A stretch of 64,000 nucleotides of DNA. It comes from JASLEW01 sp035544895. Lineage in GTDB: Bacteria > Acidobacteriota > Thermoanaerobaculia > Multivoradales > UBA5704. Made by a program: the position numbers and the translations under genes. Below the pieces are notes generated by a model. It did not search any database and had not been told where the DNA came from. It saw only the letters and a list, made by a program, of their open reading frames with translations. Position 1 is the first letter of the stretch. Each line of letters begins with the position of its first letter. The DNA is taken from contig DASZZM010000056.1 of the NCBI GenBank assembly GCA_035544895.1, positions 76,679-140,678 on the forward strand, read 5' to 3'. This document shows positions 17,101-24,868 of this stretch, piece by piece.

Positions 17101-17454
17101 TCGGTTTTCGGCATCGCCATCCAAGACGCCATCCTCATGGTCACCTACTCGCAGCGCCAGTGGCAGGAGGGCAGGGGGGTCGAGGACGGCGCCCGCGCCG
17201 CCGCCGAGCAGCGCTTCCGACCGGTGCTGATGACCACGCTGGTCGCCATGCTGGGGCTCCTGCCGGCGGCGGTCTCCCAGGGCATCGGCGCACAGACCCA
17301 GAAGCCGCTTGCCGTCGTGGTGATCGGCGGCTGCTTCGTGCTCGCCGGACTGACGCGGATCATCCAGCCGCCGCTCCTCGTGCTCGCCCACCGCTGGCAC
17401 GCCCGGCGCGATGCGGCCCGGGCCGCCCGCGCGGCAGTTCCGGAGGCTGTGTGA
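14188..17454 (+). CDS. CzcA/CusA-family heavy-metal RND efflux permease, with an in-frame repeat insertion
   Basis: 1088 residues, slightly longer than usual (about 1030-1050). It has RND architecture with transmembrane helices at the N-terminus, near 335-400, 480-560 and 900-1070. The HME-RND proton-relay motif DFGIIVDSTVIVVEN (near 390-406) carries the two Asp and one Glu of CzcA, favouring divalent cations such as Zn, Co or Cd. Residues about 413-464 come from a dispersed repeat (15423-15584) inserted just after this motif, in a cytoplasmic loop, without loss of frame. The cognate adaptor is upstream, and the TolC-like gene overlaps the stop as GTGA. Confidence 0.88.
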   Translation: MIRRLVAAALRAPAILYLLVAGLVAAGLFAYSRLDVEAYPNPVPPLVEVITQPEGWSAEEIERQVTIPLEIGLAGMPGLDHIRSQSLFGLSDVKCYFNWGASYKDARQEVINRLQFVTLPSGLAAQLSPWNAIGEVFRYIVRGKGYSLRDLKTAEDWILERELKQVPGVIDVVSFGGETRQVHVEVDPYRLRGQKLTLPQLTSALAAANQNVGGQRLTLGEQSYTVRGVGLFKTLHDVGEVVVQAVNGIPLRVRDVANVAEGARPRLGIVGHDREDDVVEGIVLMRYGGETKPTLAGIYRRLEHIRDNHLLPPGMDVEPYYNRGDLVRLTTRTVMENLLLGMALVCLVLFFFLGNTRGAVIAAVNIPLALLIAFCGMVASGTPANLISLGAIDFGIIVDSTVIVVENIFRHLSRPQRLLRHQQRSLTGDGGLQSIGSPPATPRSPSLPSGGEGDAPSLSGQEFPSGESHGRGTMRERVLAAVGEVGMPLAFSRLIIAVAFLPLFTMTGVSGVIFSPMAHTYAYAIGGAAILALTLTPVLAARFVPVNAEETENALMRFLHRLYDPLFDMALARPRLSLLLTLAPLALCVVLFSFIGREFMPKLEEGNFWIRATLPSSIALEQSSRYVGRMREIVRAHPEVESVVSQLGRPDDGTDVTGFNNIELFAPLRPFDSWPRGLTKEKLTERLEAELERAFPGVVFSFSQYILDNVEEAVSGVKGENSVKVVGPDLRANERLAEAIGGALQGVRGVRDVGLISSLGQPSVSIVVDRRQAARYGLNTADVEAVVQAAIGGQVVTQVFEGEKHFDLVVRWLAPFRRNVEAIRQITVGAPDGSQIPLGQLAKIGEEDGPSVIYREDGRRYAPVKFSVRGRDLAGAIAQASESIAKKVRLPYGTHLDWAGEINELNEAEQRLLFIIPLTLALIAFLVYGAVKDWLYTLVVLVNIPVACAGGLVALLLTGINFSVSAAMGFVSVFGIAIQDAILMVTYSQRQWQEGRGVEDGARAAAEQRFRPVLMTTLVAMLGLLPAAVSQGIGAQTQKPLAVVVIGGCFVLAGLTRIIQPPLLVLAHRWHARRDAARAARAAVPEAV
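15423..15584 (+). repeat. Dispersed repeat copy A, in-frame inside the RND permease
   Basis: Bounded by TTCTAG (15423-15428) and TTCTGG (15579-15584); the repeat-to-repeat distance is 156 bases, exactly 52 codons. It encodes RSLTGDGGLQSIGSPPATP, almost identical to the insert in ubiE. It contains AATCTATCGGATC and GGGGACGCCCCC modules. Removing it joins RHLSGES...RERVLAAVGE, matching the loop length of the sister permease at 20311. Confidence 0.8.
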
Positions 17455-18875
17455 TTCCAGCGGGAAACGCCCACCGGCGGCGCCGGCCGCGCCCGGCGCG
17501 AAGGCGCGCGGCCGCCCTGGCCTGGCTGATCGCTCTTGCCGGCCTCGTCGGTCTCGCCCGCGGCGCAACCCCCGCGCCCGCCCAGCCGCCGGCCGTCCAG
17601 GCCCCGCCCCCAGCCCAGCCCGCGGCAGCCCAAGGGCCGCCGGCCGCCGACTCTCAGCCGCCCCTTGCGCCGATGACCGCGATGGCGCCGATCAGCGCGC
17701 TGACTGCCGACCAGGCCGTGGCCTTGGCGCTCGAGCACAATCCAACCCTGCTCGGCCAGGCCGCCGCCATCGATTCGACCAGGGCCGGAGAGATCACCGC
17801 CGCGCTGCGCCCGAATCCCACCTTCACCAGCGGCACCAACGACTTCACCAGCGGCGTCTCGTGGACCATCGAGCGGGGAGGCAAGCGGCAGCGCCGCATC
17901 GACAGCGCCCGGCTGGCGACCGCCGGCGCCGGCCTCGACTACGCCGACGCCCGGCGCACCCTGGTGCTCAACGTGCGCTCGACCTTCACCGCGGCGCTGC
18001 TCGCCAAGTCGAACCTGGCGCTGGCGCGGGAGAACCTCAAGAGCTTCGACCAGGAGGAGGGTCTGCACCGCATCCGCTATGAGAAAGGCGAGATCTCCGG
18101 CGCCGACTTCCTCAAGATCTCGCTGCAGAAGCTGCAGTTCGAAACCGACGTGCAGGACGCCACCCTGGCCCTGCGGACCGCCACGACCAACCTGCGGCAG
18201 CTCCTGTATGCCCCCGAGCTGGCCGCCGACTTCGAGGTCCTGGGCGAGCTCCAGGCGGCGCCGCTCGAGCGCCCGCTGGAGCAGCTTCAGGAGACTGCCT
18301 ACCGCCACCGGCCGGACCTGCGCTCGGCCGCAACGGCGCTCGCCAAGGCGGAAGCCGACGTGCGCCTGGCCCAGGCCAACGCCCATGTCGATCCCAACGT
18401 GGCGCTGGGCTGGAACCACGTCGGATCGTCCTTCGGACCGACCTGGCTCCAGCCGCAGTTCCCCAAGGGCGCGGCCAGCAATACCCTGACCAGCGGCTTC
18501 AGCATCCCGCTGCCCGTCTTCGACCGCAACCAGGGCGAGATCGCGCGCACCAAGGCCGAGGTGATCCGCGCCCGGTCACGCGTCGACGTGCTGCGCGCCC
18601 AGGTGGGCAACGACGTCGAGGTCGCCTTTGCTTCGCTGCAGCTCAGCCGAGAGCGCGTGCGCCTCTACGAGCAGACCTATCTCGGCCAGGCCCGCAACTC
18701 GCGGCAGATCGCCGAGTTCGCCTACCGCAAGGGCGCCACCTCGATTCTCGATCTGCTGGAAGCCGAGCGCACCGACCGCGGCGTCCAGCTCGCCTACCGC
18801 CAGGCGCTGGCCGATTACGTCACCCGTCTAAAGCAGCTCGAAGCCGCCGTCGGAGAAGACGTCGCCGCCCATTGA
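17451..18875 (+). CDS. TolC-family outer-membrane efflux channel
   Basis: 474 residues. A signal-like hydrophobic run (AALAWLIALAGLVGLARG) is followed by a Pro/Ala-rich spacer of about 45 residues, then two outer-membrane-efflux repeats with long helices (for example LTADQAVALALEHNPTLLGQAA and FAYRKGATSILDLLEAERT). It matches the CzcC/CusC branch and would carry metals across the outer membrane for the adjacent RND pump, perhaps for both pumps because the second operon lacks its own channel gene here. It starts at GTG 17451, overlapping the permease TGA as GTGA. Confidence 0.87.
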   Translation: MIPAGNAHRRRRPRPARRRAAALAWLIALAGLVGLARGATPAPAQPPAVQAPPPAQPAAAQGPPAADSQPPLAPMTAMAPISALTADQAVALALEHNPTLLGQAAAIDSTRAGEITAALRPNPTFTSGTNDFTSGVSWTIERGGKRQRRIDSARLATAGAGLDYADARRTLVLNVRSTFTAALLAKSNLALARENLKSFDQEEGLHRIRYEKGEISGADFLKISLQKLQFETDVQDATLALRTATTNLRQLLYAPELAADFEVLGELQAAPLERPLEQLQETAYRHRPDLRSAATALAKAEADVRLAQANAHVDPNVALGWNHVGSSFGPTWLQPQFPKGAASNTLTSGFSIPLPVFDRNQGEIARTKAEVIRARSRVDVLRAQVGNDVEVAFASLQLSRERVRLYEQTYLGQARNSRQIAEFAYRKGATSILDLLEAERTDRGVQLAYRQALADYVTRLKQLEAAVGEDVAAH

Positions 18876-18961
18876 GCGGCGTGCGAGCGCCGGCCACCCT
18901 GGCGGTCCGAGGGCCGCCGCGGTCTCGCTGGCGAAGCAGTCGGGGGCGGCCGGCCGCCCGT

Positions 18962-19027
18962 CTTTGTGATTTCTTTACACGCAGGGCCAAGGTCTTTGTG
19001 TTTTCTTGATGCCCCCTTGGCTAGCGT
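18962..19027 (+). promoter_or_regulatory. Promoter/operator region of the second RND efflux operon
   Basis: CTTTGTGATTTCTTTACACGC (18962) and CTTTGTGTTTTCTTGATGCC (18994) are direct repeats spaced by 32 bases. TTGATG-N10-TAGCGTGG follows at 19006-19027. The second repeat is nearly identical to the motif at 12721. The rest of the 18876-19188 gap is G+C-rich and shows no gene. Confidence 0.55.
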
Positions 19028-19188
19028 GGAGGCGGGACGGTCTCGCCGGATCGAGGGGACACTAGCCGCGGCCGCGGAAGGGCTACGGCAGGTTCTTGCC
19101 TCCGCCGCCGAGACCGGTCCGTGGACCCGCCTCGGCGGCAACCCATCCTGCAACGTCACGTCACGTGCGGCTTATGCGGAAAGCGACC

Positions 19189-20307
19189 ATGAGACACCTC
19201 GCCGCCACCGTCCTGCTCGCCGCCGTCCCGCTGCTGGCTTGCCAGGCGCGCCGGCCGCCGCCCGCCGCCGCCGGCCCCCGCCTCGAAGGCGACCGCATCA
19301 TCTACCCGGAAAACGCCGGCGAGCTCGCCGCCCTGTCGGTCGCCACAGCGGAGCCGTCGCCCCCGGGGTCGATCCGCACCACCGGCCGGCTGGCCTGGGA
19401 CGAGGAGGCCACCGCGCGCGTCTTCCCGCCGGTCGGCGGCAAGGTGCGCCGGATGATCGCCACGATCGCGCAGCGCGTCGGGCCCGGCTCGCCGCTGGCG
19501 GCCATCGAATCGCCGGACTTCGGCCAGGCGCAGGCCGACGCCGAGCGCGCCGCCGCCGATCTCGCGGTGGCGCAGCGCAACCTCGACCGCGTGCGCGAGC
19601 TCTACGAGCACCACGCCGCGGCGAAGAAAGACGTCGACGCCGCCGAGGCCGACCAGGCGCGCGGCCGGGCCGAGAGCGCCAGGACCAGGAGCCGGCTCGC
19701 GCTGCTGGGCGGCCGCCTCGGCACCGTGGATCAGCGCTTCATCCTGCGCAGCCCGATCGGCGTCGTCGTCGTGGACCGGGCGATCAATCCCGGCCTGGAG
19801 GTGCGCACCGACGCCCAGGCGCCGCTCTTCGTCATCTCCGATCCCACCCGCCTCTGGGTCTACCTTGACGTCACCGAGCGGGACCTCGCCCGGGTGCGGC
19901 CGGGCCTCGCCCTGGCGCTGCGCTCGGCCGCCTATCCGGACCGCGTCTTTGCCGGCCGCATCGACCTGATTGGAGACACGCTCGATCCGGCCACCCGCAC
20001 GGTCAAGGCGCGCGGCCGCCTGCGCAACCCCGACCGCCTGCTCAAGGCCGAGATGTACGTCGACGTCGACATCTCCGATCCCGGCGAGCGCCCGGGCATC
20101 CAGGTCCCGTCGGCGGCCATTGTCGCCGAAGGCAAGCAGCGCTTCGTCTTCGTCGAGGAGGGCCGGGGGCGCTTCCAGCGGCGCCCGGTGGTCCCCGGCC
20201 CGGAGCGCTCGGGCAAGACGCAGATCCTCGCCGGCCTCGCGCCCGGGCAGCGCGTCGTGGTCGACGGCAGCCTGCTTCTCGAGTCGCTGCTGTCGTCCCG
20301 GGGCTGA
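19189..20307 (+). CDS. RND efflux periplasmic adaptor, second system
   Basis: 372 residues with a lipobox-like signal (LLAAVPLLAC). The lipoyl/hairpin/barrel order is that of CzcB/CusB adaptors: TARVFPPVGGKVRRMI, a hairpin around RVRELYEHHAAAKKDVDAAEADQA, then RSPIGVVVVDRAINPGLEVR. ATG 19189 is chosen because GGAAAG sits five bases before it; an in-frame ATG at 19174 is possible. It is 3 bases upstream of the second permease and probably co-transcribed from the promoter at 18962-19027. No metal-binding tail is seen. Confidence 0.87.
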   Translation: MRHLAATVLLAAVPLLACQARRPPPAAAGPRLEGDRIIYPENAGELAALSVATAEPSPPGSIRTTGRLAWDEEATARVFPPVGGKVRRMIATIAQRVGPGSPLAAIESPDFGQAQADAERAAADLAVAQRNLDRVRELYEHHAAAKKDVDAAEADQARGRAESARTRSRLALLGGRLGTVDQRFILRSPIGVVVVDRAINPGLEVRTDAQAPLFVISDPTRLWVYLDVTERDLARVRPGLALALRSAAYPDRVFAGRIDLIGDTLDPATRTVKARGRLRNPDRLLKAEMYVDVDISDPGERPGIQVPSAAIVAEGKQRFVFVEEGRGRFQRRPVVPGPERSGKTQILAGLAPGQRVVVDGSLLLESLLSSRG

Positions 20308-20310
20308 CGA

Positions 20311-23300
20311 GTGCTCCGGAAGCTCACCCTCCAGGCGCTGCGCAGCCGCCCCGTCATCCTCGCCCTGCTGGCCGTCTTCGTCGCCGCGGGCGTGAGGTCC
20401 TTCCGCCGCCTGCCGGTCGAGGCCTATCCCGACGTCACCAACGTACAGGTGCAGATCATCACCCTCTTTCCCGGCCACGCCGCCGAGGAGGTCGAGCAGC
20501 TCGTCACCGTGCCGGTCGAGAACCAGATGAACGGCATCCCCAAGCGCGCCGCGATGCGCTCGATCTCGCTCTTCGGCCTGTCGGTCGTGACCCTGGTCTT
20601 CGAAGACGACGCCGACCCGATCTACGTGCGCAACCAGGCCTTCGAGCGCCTGCAGGCGGTCACCATGCCCGCCGGCGCGCAGCCCGGCCTGTCGCCCGAC
20701 TCGACGCCGGTCGGCGAGATCTACCGCTACACCCTGCGCGGCCCCGCGGGCTTCTCGCTGCTCGAGCTCAAGGCGCTGGAGGACTGGGTGGTCGAGCGCC
20801 GGCTGCGCACCGTGCCCGGAGTGGTTGACGTGGTGGGCTTCGGCGGGCCGACCAAGCAGTACCAGGTCCTGGTCGATCCGCTCAAGCTCAAGTCCTATGG
20901 GCTCACCTTGAAGGCGGTCTTCGACGCCCTGGCCAACGGCAACCGCAACGCCGGCGGCGCCTACATCGAGCACGGCAGCGAGACCTACGTGGTGCGCGGC
21001 CTGGGCATGGTGCACAGCCTCGACGACGTGGCGGCGATCGCCGTCGCCACCCGCAACGGCACCCCGGTGCTGATCCGCGACGTCGGCAAGGTCTCCTTCG
21101 GGCCCGCCATCCGCCTGGGGCGGGTCGGCATGCTGGCCAGGCAGGGGCAAGCCGAGCGGCCGAGCGGCACGGGGAGCCGTCGAGGTCGGCTGGACGAAGA
21201 CGACGTCGTCCAGGGGATCGTGCTGCTGCGCAAGGGCGAGAACGCCCTCGCGGTGCTCGCGCGCGTGCGCGCCAAGGTCGCCGAGATCAACCGCGAGCTG
21301 CCCGCCGGCGTGCGGCTCGTCCCCCACTACGACCGCACCGAGCTGATCGACCGCACCCTCTACACGGTGCGCAAGAACATGGCCGAGGGCATCGGCCTGG
21401 TGCTGCTGGTGCTGGTCGTCTTCCTCGGCCTCGGCAACTGGCGCTCGGCCCTGATCGTGGCCTCGGTGGTGCCGCTGTCTCTGCTCGGCGCCTTCCTGCT
21501 GCTCGACCTCTCCAACATCCCCGCCAATCTCATCTCGATGGGGGCGATCGACTTCGGCATCATCGTCGATTCGGCGGTGGTGGTGGCCGAGAACCTGCTG
21601 CGCATCCTCGAGCTGCGCGGCCGCAAGCTGCGCGCCCTGGGCGAGGCGATCTCCCAATCGGTCGAGCAGATGGGCAAGCCGATCCTGTTCTCCAAAGCGA
21701 TCCTGCTCACCGCCTTCATTCCCCTCTATACCTTGCAACGGGTCGAGGGCAAGATCTTCCGCCCGATGGCCCTGACCCTGACCTTCGCCCTGGTCGCGGG
21801 AACCCTCCTCGCCCTCTTTGTCGTGCCCACCCTGCTCTCCTTTGCCGTGAACCTCGAGCGCGAGTCGCAAGGCCATCACTCGCGGGTGGTCGATTGGCTG
21901 CAGCGCCTCTACCGCCCGGCTCTCGACTTCGCCCTGCGCCGGCGCCTGCCGGTGCTCGGCGCCGCCGTCCTCGTCCTCGCCGGAGCGGGCGCGCTCGCCG
22001 CCTCGCTCGGCTCCGAGTTCCTGCCCAAGCTCGACGAGGGCGCCTTGTGGGTGCGCATCACCATGCCGGGGTCGATCTCGCCCACCGAGGCGGACCGCGT
22101 CACCGGGCAGGCGCGGCGCATCCTCGCCGGGTTCCCCGAGGTCACCGCCGTGGTCAGCCAGCTCGGGCGGCCCGACGACGGGACCGACGTCAACGGCTTC
22201 GACACCGTCGAGATCTTTGCCGACCTCGCGCCGCGCGAGCGCTGGCGCACCGCGGGCAACCGCGAGGAGCTGGCGGAAGCCATCCGCCAACGCCTCGAGC
22301 GCATCCCCGGAGTGGACCTGACCGTCTCCCAGGTGATCGAGGACAACGTCAACGAGGCGGTCTCCGGCGTCAAGTCGGAGCTCTCGGTCAAGATCTTCGG
22401 CCACGATCCGGTGACGCTCCAGGGCCTGGCCGACCGCGTCGCCGAGGTGCTCAAGACGGTCCCCGGGGCGGCCGACGTCGCCGCCGAGAGGCTGGCCGGC
22501 CAGCCCCAGGTGCAGATCGCGGCCGACCGGCGCGCCGTCTCGCGCTCCGGCCTGACCGTCGACGACGTGCAGTCGGTCATCGAGACCGCGCTCGGAGGCG
22601 GGGTGGCCAGCCATGTCCTGGAAGGGGAGAGGACCTTCGACCTGGTGGTGAAGATGTCGCCGCTGGCGGTCTCCGACCTCGAGGCCATCCGCGCGCTGCC
22701 GGTGCTGGGGCCCAACGGCGAGAAGCTCACTCTCGGCTCACTCGCCAGGGTCGAGGTGGCGCCCGGCTTCGCCCGCATCTATCGCGAAGAGAACGGCCGC
22801 CGCATCGCGGTCAAGTACTCGGTGGCCGGGCGCGACCTGGGCTCGCTGGTCGCCGAGGGGCGGCGCAAGGTGGCCGCGGCCGTCAAGCTCCCGCCCGGCT
22901 ACACGATGGAATGGACCGGCGCCTTCGAGAACCAGCAGCGGGCGGTCAAGCGGCTGGAGGTGATCGTGCCGCTGACCCTGGCGGCCATCTTCTTCCTGCT
23001 TTTCCTGGCCTTCGGCTCGGTGCGCCTGTCGCTGCTCATCCTGCTCGACATCCCGTTTGCGGCGGTCGGAGGCGTCCTCGCCCTCTGGTTTGCCGGCCTC
23101 ACTCTCTCGGTGGCCTCGCTGGTCGGCTTCATCGCGCTCTTCGGCGTCGCGGTGCAGAACGGCGTCCTGATGGTCGAGCGCATCCGCGAGCTGCGCCAGC
23201 GCGGCGCCGGCCAGCGCGAAGCCGTCCGCGAGGGCGCCATGAGCCGCATGCGCCCGGTGGTGATGACCGCGCTGATGGCCAGCCTCGGCCTCCTCCCCGC

Positions 23301-23451
23301 CGCCCTCTCCCGCGCCGTCGGCGCCGAGACCGCCCGCCCCTTCGCCATGGTCATCGTCGGCGGCCTGGTCACCGCCACCCTCCTCACCCTCTTCGTCCTC
23401 CCCCTCCTCTACACCCTCTTCGAGCGGGAGGGGGCCGGCGAGGAAGGCTGA
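20311..23451 (+). CDS. CzcA-family heavy-metal RND efflux permease, second system
   Basis: 1046 residues, normal length for the family. The proton-relay motif DFGIIVDSAVVVAEN carries the CzcA-type Asp, Asp and Glu. Other family blocks are AAMRSISLFGLSVVTLVFEDDADP, SQLGRPDDGTDVNGFD and VAVQNGVLMVERIRELRQ. It has no repeat insertion in the loop after the relay motif, so it serves as an internal control for copy A. It starts at GTG. It is most likely Zn/Co/Cd or Ni export; Cu/Ag export is less likely because the Met relay of CusA is not evident. Confidence 0.88.
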   Translation: MLRKLTLQALRSRPVILALLAVFVAAGVRSFRRLPVEAYPDVTNVQVQIITLFPGHAAEEVEQLVTVPVENQMNGIPKRAAMRSISLFGLSVVTLVFEDDADPIYVRNQAFERLQAVTMPAGAQPGLSPDSTPVGEIYRYTLRGPAGFSLLELKALEDWVVERRLRTVPGVVDVVGFGGPTKQYQVLVDPLKLKSYGLTLKAVFDALANGNRNAGGAYIEHGSETYVVRGLGMVHSLDDVAAIAVATRNGTPVLIRDVGKVSFGPAIRLGRVGMLARQGQAERPSGTGSRRGRLDEDDVVQGIVLLRKGENALAVLARVRAKVAEINRELPAGVRLVPHYDRTELIDRTLYTVRKNMAEGIGLVLLVLVVFLGLGNWRSALIVASVVPLSLLGAFLLLDLSNIPANLISMGAIDFGIIVDSAVVVAENLLRILELRGRKLRALGEAISQSVEQMGKPILFSKAILLTAFIPLYTLQRVEGKIFRPMALTLTFALVAGTLLALFVVPTLLSFAVNLERESQGHHSRVVDWLQRLYRPALDFALRRRLPVLGAAVLVLAGAGALAASLGSEFLPKLDEGALWVRITMPGSISPTEADRVTGQARRILAGFPEVTAVVSQLGRPDDGTDVNGFDTVEIFADLAPRERWRTAGNREELAEAIRQRLERIPGVDLTVSQVIEDNVNEAVSGVKSELSVKIFGHDPVTLQGLADRVAEVLKTVPGAADVAAERLAGQPQVQIAADRRAVSRSGLTVDDVQSVIETALGGGVASHVLEGERTFDLVVKMSPLAVSDLEAIRALPVLGPNGEKLTLGSLARVEVAPGFARIYREENGRRIAVKYSVAGRDLGSLVAEGRRKVAAAVKLPPGYTMEWTGAFENQQRAVKRLEVIVPLTLAAIFFLLFLAFGSVRLSLLILLDIPFAAVGGVLALWFAGLTLSVASLVGFIALFGVAVQNGVLMVERIRELRQRGAGQREAVREGAMSRMRPVVMTALMASLGLLPAALSRAVGAETARPFAMVIVGGLVTATLLTLFVLPLLYTLFEREGAGEEG

Positions 23452-23558
23452 GAGCAGGTCAGGGAGGATCGGCTCCTGCCCGAGGTCTTAAGCTCCGCTC
23501 ACCGGGACGCCGGGCATGGTTTAGGGCAGCCACGCCGCTATTCCTCCGAGCGGCCTCT

Positions 23559-23588
23559 TTGACCACTGGCCCAGGTCTGTAGTACGCT
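23559..23588 (+). promoter_or_regulatory. Promoter/operator of the RHH-PIN toxin-antitoxin pair
   Basis: TTGACC (23559), an 18-base spacer and TACGCT (23583-23588), seven bases before the ATG, imply a leaderless message. TGTAGTAC...TTACA around the -10 is a partial inverted repeat of the kind bound by ribbon-helix-helix antitoxins. Confidence 0.4.
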
Positions 23589-23595
23589 GTCTTAC

Positions 23596-23814
23596 ATGAA
23601 GGGATCGGTTACGGTGCGGCTGGACGAGGAGTTGGAGCGCTCGCTGGCCAAGATCGTGCGGCTCTCGGGACGCACGCAGAGCGACGTCATCCGCGATGCG
23701 CTCCGCCGGCAGCTCGCGCTCGAGCTGTTCGACCAGATGCGCCGGCGGGTCGCACCGTTTGCCGAGGCCCAAGGCATCTTGACCGACGAGGATGTATTCA
23801 AGGTCGTGTCTTGA
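23596..23814 (+). CDS. Ribbon-helix-helix (CopG-type) antitoxin
   Basis: 72 residues. The N-terminus MKGSVTVRLDEELERSLAKI followed by GRTQSDVIRDALRRQLALELF is the beta-strand plus two helices of the RHH/MetJ-Arc fold, which dimerises and binds operator DNA. The C-terminal part should wrap the toxin. It overlaps the PIN gene by four bases (TTGA). Likely autoregulated through the partial palindrome upstream. Confidence 0.85.
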   Translation: MKGSVTVRLDEELERSLAKIVRLSGRTQSDVIRDALRRQLALELFDQMRRRVAPFAEAQGILTDEDVFKVVS

Positions 23815-24227
23815 GGGTTTTCCTCGATACCAACGTCCTCGTGGCAGCCTTTGCGACCCGTGGTTTATGTGCCGATGTCTTCCGGCTGATCCTGGCCGAA
23901 CATGAGCTGCTGGTCTCCCCAACGGTCATCGAGGAGCTGACGCGAGCCTTGACCGGGAAGATCCGGGTTCCTGCGCAAGCGGCTCGCGAGATTGTTGCAT
24001 TGGTGACCTCCTCGGCTTCGCTCTGTGAGGCTCCTGCACAGGTTCCGCCCATCGTCATTCGAGACCCGGACGATGCCCTCATCCTGGGTGAAGCGCTGGC
24101 AGGCCATGCCGATGTGTTGATTACGGGTGACAAGGACCTCCTCGATCTGGGAGAGATCCCAGGCTTGCGCATTCTCGACCCACGAGGGTTCTGGCAGCTC
24201 CTGCGCTCGCCAGGCCCAAGCGGGTGA
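23811..24227 (+). CDS. PIN-domain toxin (putative RNase)
   Basis: 138 residues. PIN-fold acidic residues are visible: Asp in RVFLDTNVLVAAF, Glu in PTVIEELTRAL, Asp in IRDPDDALILGEAL and Asp in LITGDKDLLDL. Such proteins are Mg-dependent ribonucleases in VapC-like toxin-antitoxin modules. It starts at TTG (23811) overlapping the antitoxin stop, which would keep toxin output coupled and low. Four conserved acidic positions look intact, so the toxin is probably functional. Confidence 0.85.
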   Translation: MRVFLDTNVLVAAFATRGLCADVFRLILAEHELLVSPTVIEELTRALTGKIRVPAQAAREIVALVTSSASLCEAPAQVPPIVIRDPDDALILGEALAGHADVLITGDKDLLDLGEIPGLRILDPRGFWQLLRSPGPSG

Positions 24228-24240
24228 CGTGGAGGAGCCG

Positions 24241-24798
24241 TTACTCGAAGATCTGATCCAGTGTGAGGACGAGACCCGGGAAGAGCGGGCTCGCGAGGGC
24301 CTGCGGTCCTGCCGCGCGGCTCAGTCGCGCCGCGGGCTCCTGCCAGTCGCCTTCGCCGCGGAAAACCTCGACCGTCTCGGGTGAAGAATCGACGATCCAG
24401 TATTCGGCGAATCCGAACTTCCGATAAGCACGCCGCTTGTCCCCGAGGTCCGTCCTGCGCGTCCAGGGCGAGATCACCTCGACGGCCAGGTCCGGCGCGC
24501 CGCGCACGAAGCGGTCTTCGAGGATCGCCAGGCGCTTGCGCCGGACGAAGATCAGATCCGGCACGACCACGTCATTGTCGGAGAGGAAGACGTCCACGGG
24601 GGCGAAGAAGACCTGGCCGAGCCCGCGCCGCTTGACGAAGCCGTGAAGCGCCACGAAGAGGTTTCTCAACACCGCCTGATGGCGCAGTGTCGGCGAGGCG
24701 CTCACGTAGTGCTCGCCGTCGATCAGCTCGTGGCGCTTCCCATCCTGGGGGAAATCGAGCAGATCGGCATGGCTGAGCTTGTAGGTGGAGTGGGCCAT
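24241..24798 (-). CDS. Uma2-family protein (DUF820, PD-(D/E)XK nuclease fold)
   Basis: 185 residues. The family landmarks are LLDFPQDGKRHELIDGEHYVSASPT at the N-terminus, the nuclease-like core VVVPDLIFV, then PDLAVEVISPWTRRTDLGDKRRAYRKFGFAEYWIVD. Uma2 proteins have a restriction-endonuclease fold; their physiological role is poorly known. ATG 24798 is preceded by TATACT at nine bases, so the message may be leaderless. It converges on the PIN gene with a 13-base gap. The upstream open frame in a different composition is not part of the gene. Confidence 0.85.
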   Translation of the reverse strand: MAHSTYKLSHADLLDFPQDGKRHELIDGEHYVSASPTLRHQAVLRNLFVALHGFVKRRGLGQVFFAPVDVFLSDNDVVVPDLIFVRRKRLAILEDRFVRGAPDLAVEVISPWTRRTDLGDKRRAYRKFGFAEYWIVDSSPETVEVFRGEGDWQEPAARLSRAAGPQALASPLFPGLVLTLDQIFE

Positions 24799-24807
24799 GG
24801 CATACCG

Positions 24808-24813
24808 AGTATA
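24808..24813 (-). promoter_or_regulatory. -10 box (TATACT) giving a probable leaderless Uma2 transcript
   Basis: On the minus strand TATACT ends nine bases before ATG 24798, the same spacing as TATAAT before the enoyl-CoA hydratase at 5680. There is no Shine-Dalgarno between box and start. Confidence 0.45.
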
Positions 24814-24868
24814 GACGGAAGTCACCCCTCCAATCCCCCATGTCCCTACCCAGCGGGCGCCTCCAACC

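Noticed and set aside
19156..22614. Minus-strand frame of more than 1100 codons across the second RND operon
   Set aside because: It is antisense to an adaptor and a permease with complete motifs; its composition is typical of a shadow frame.
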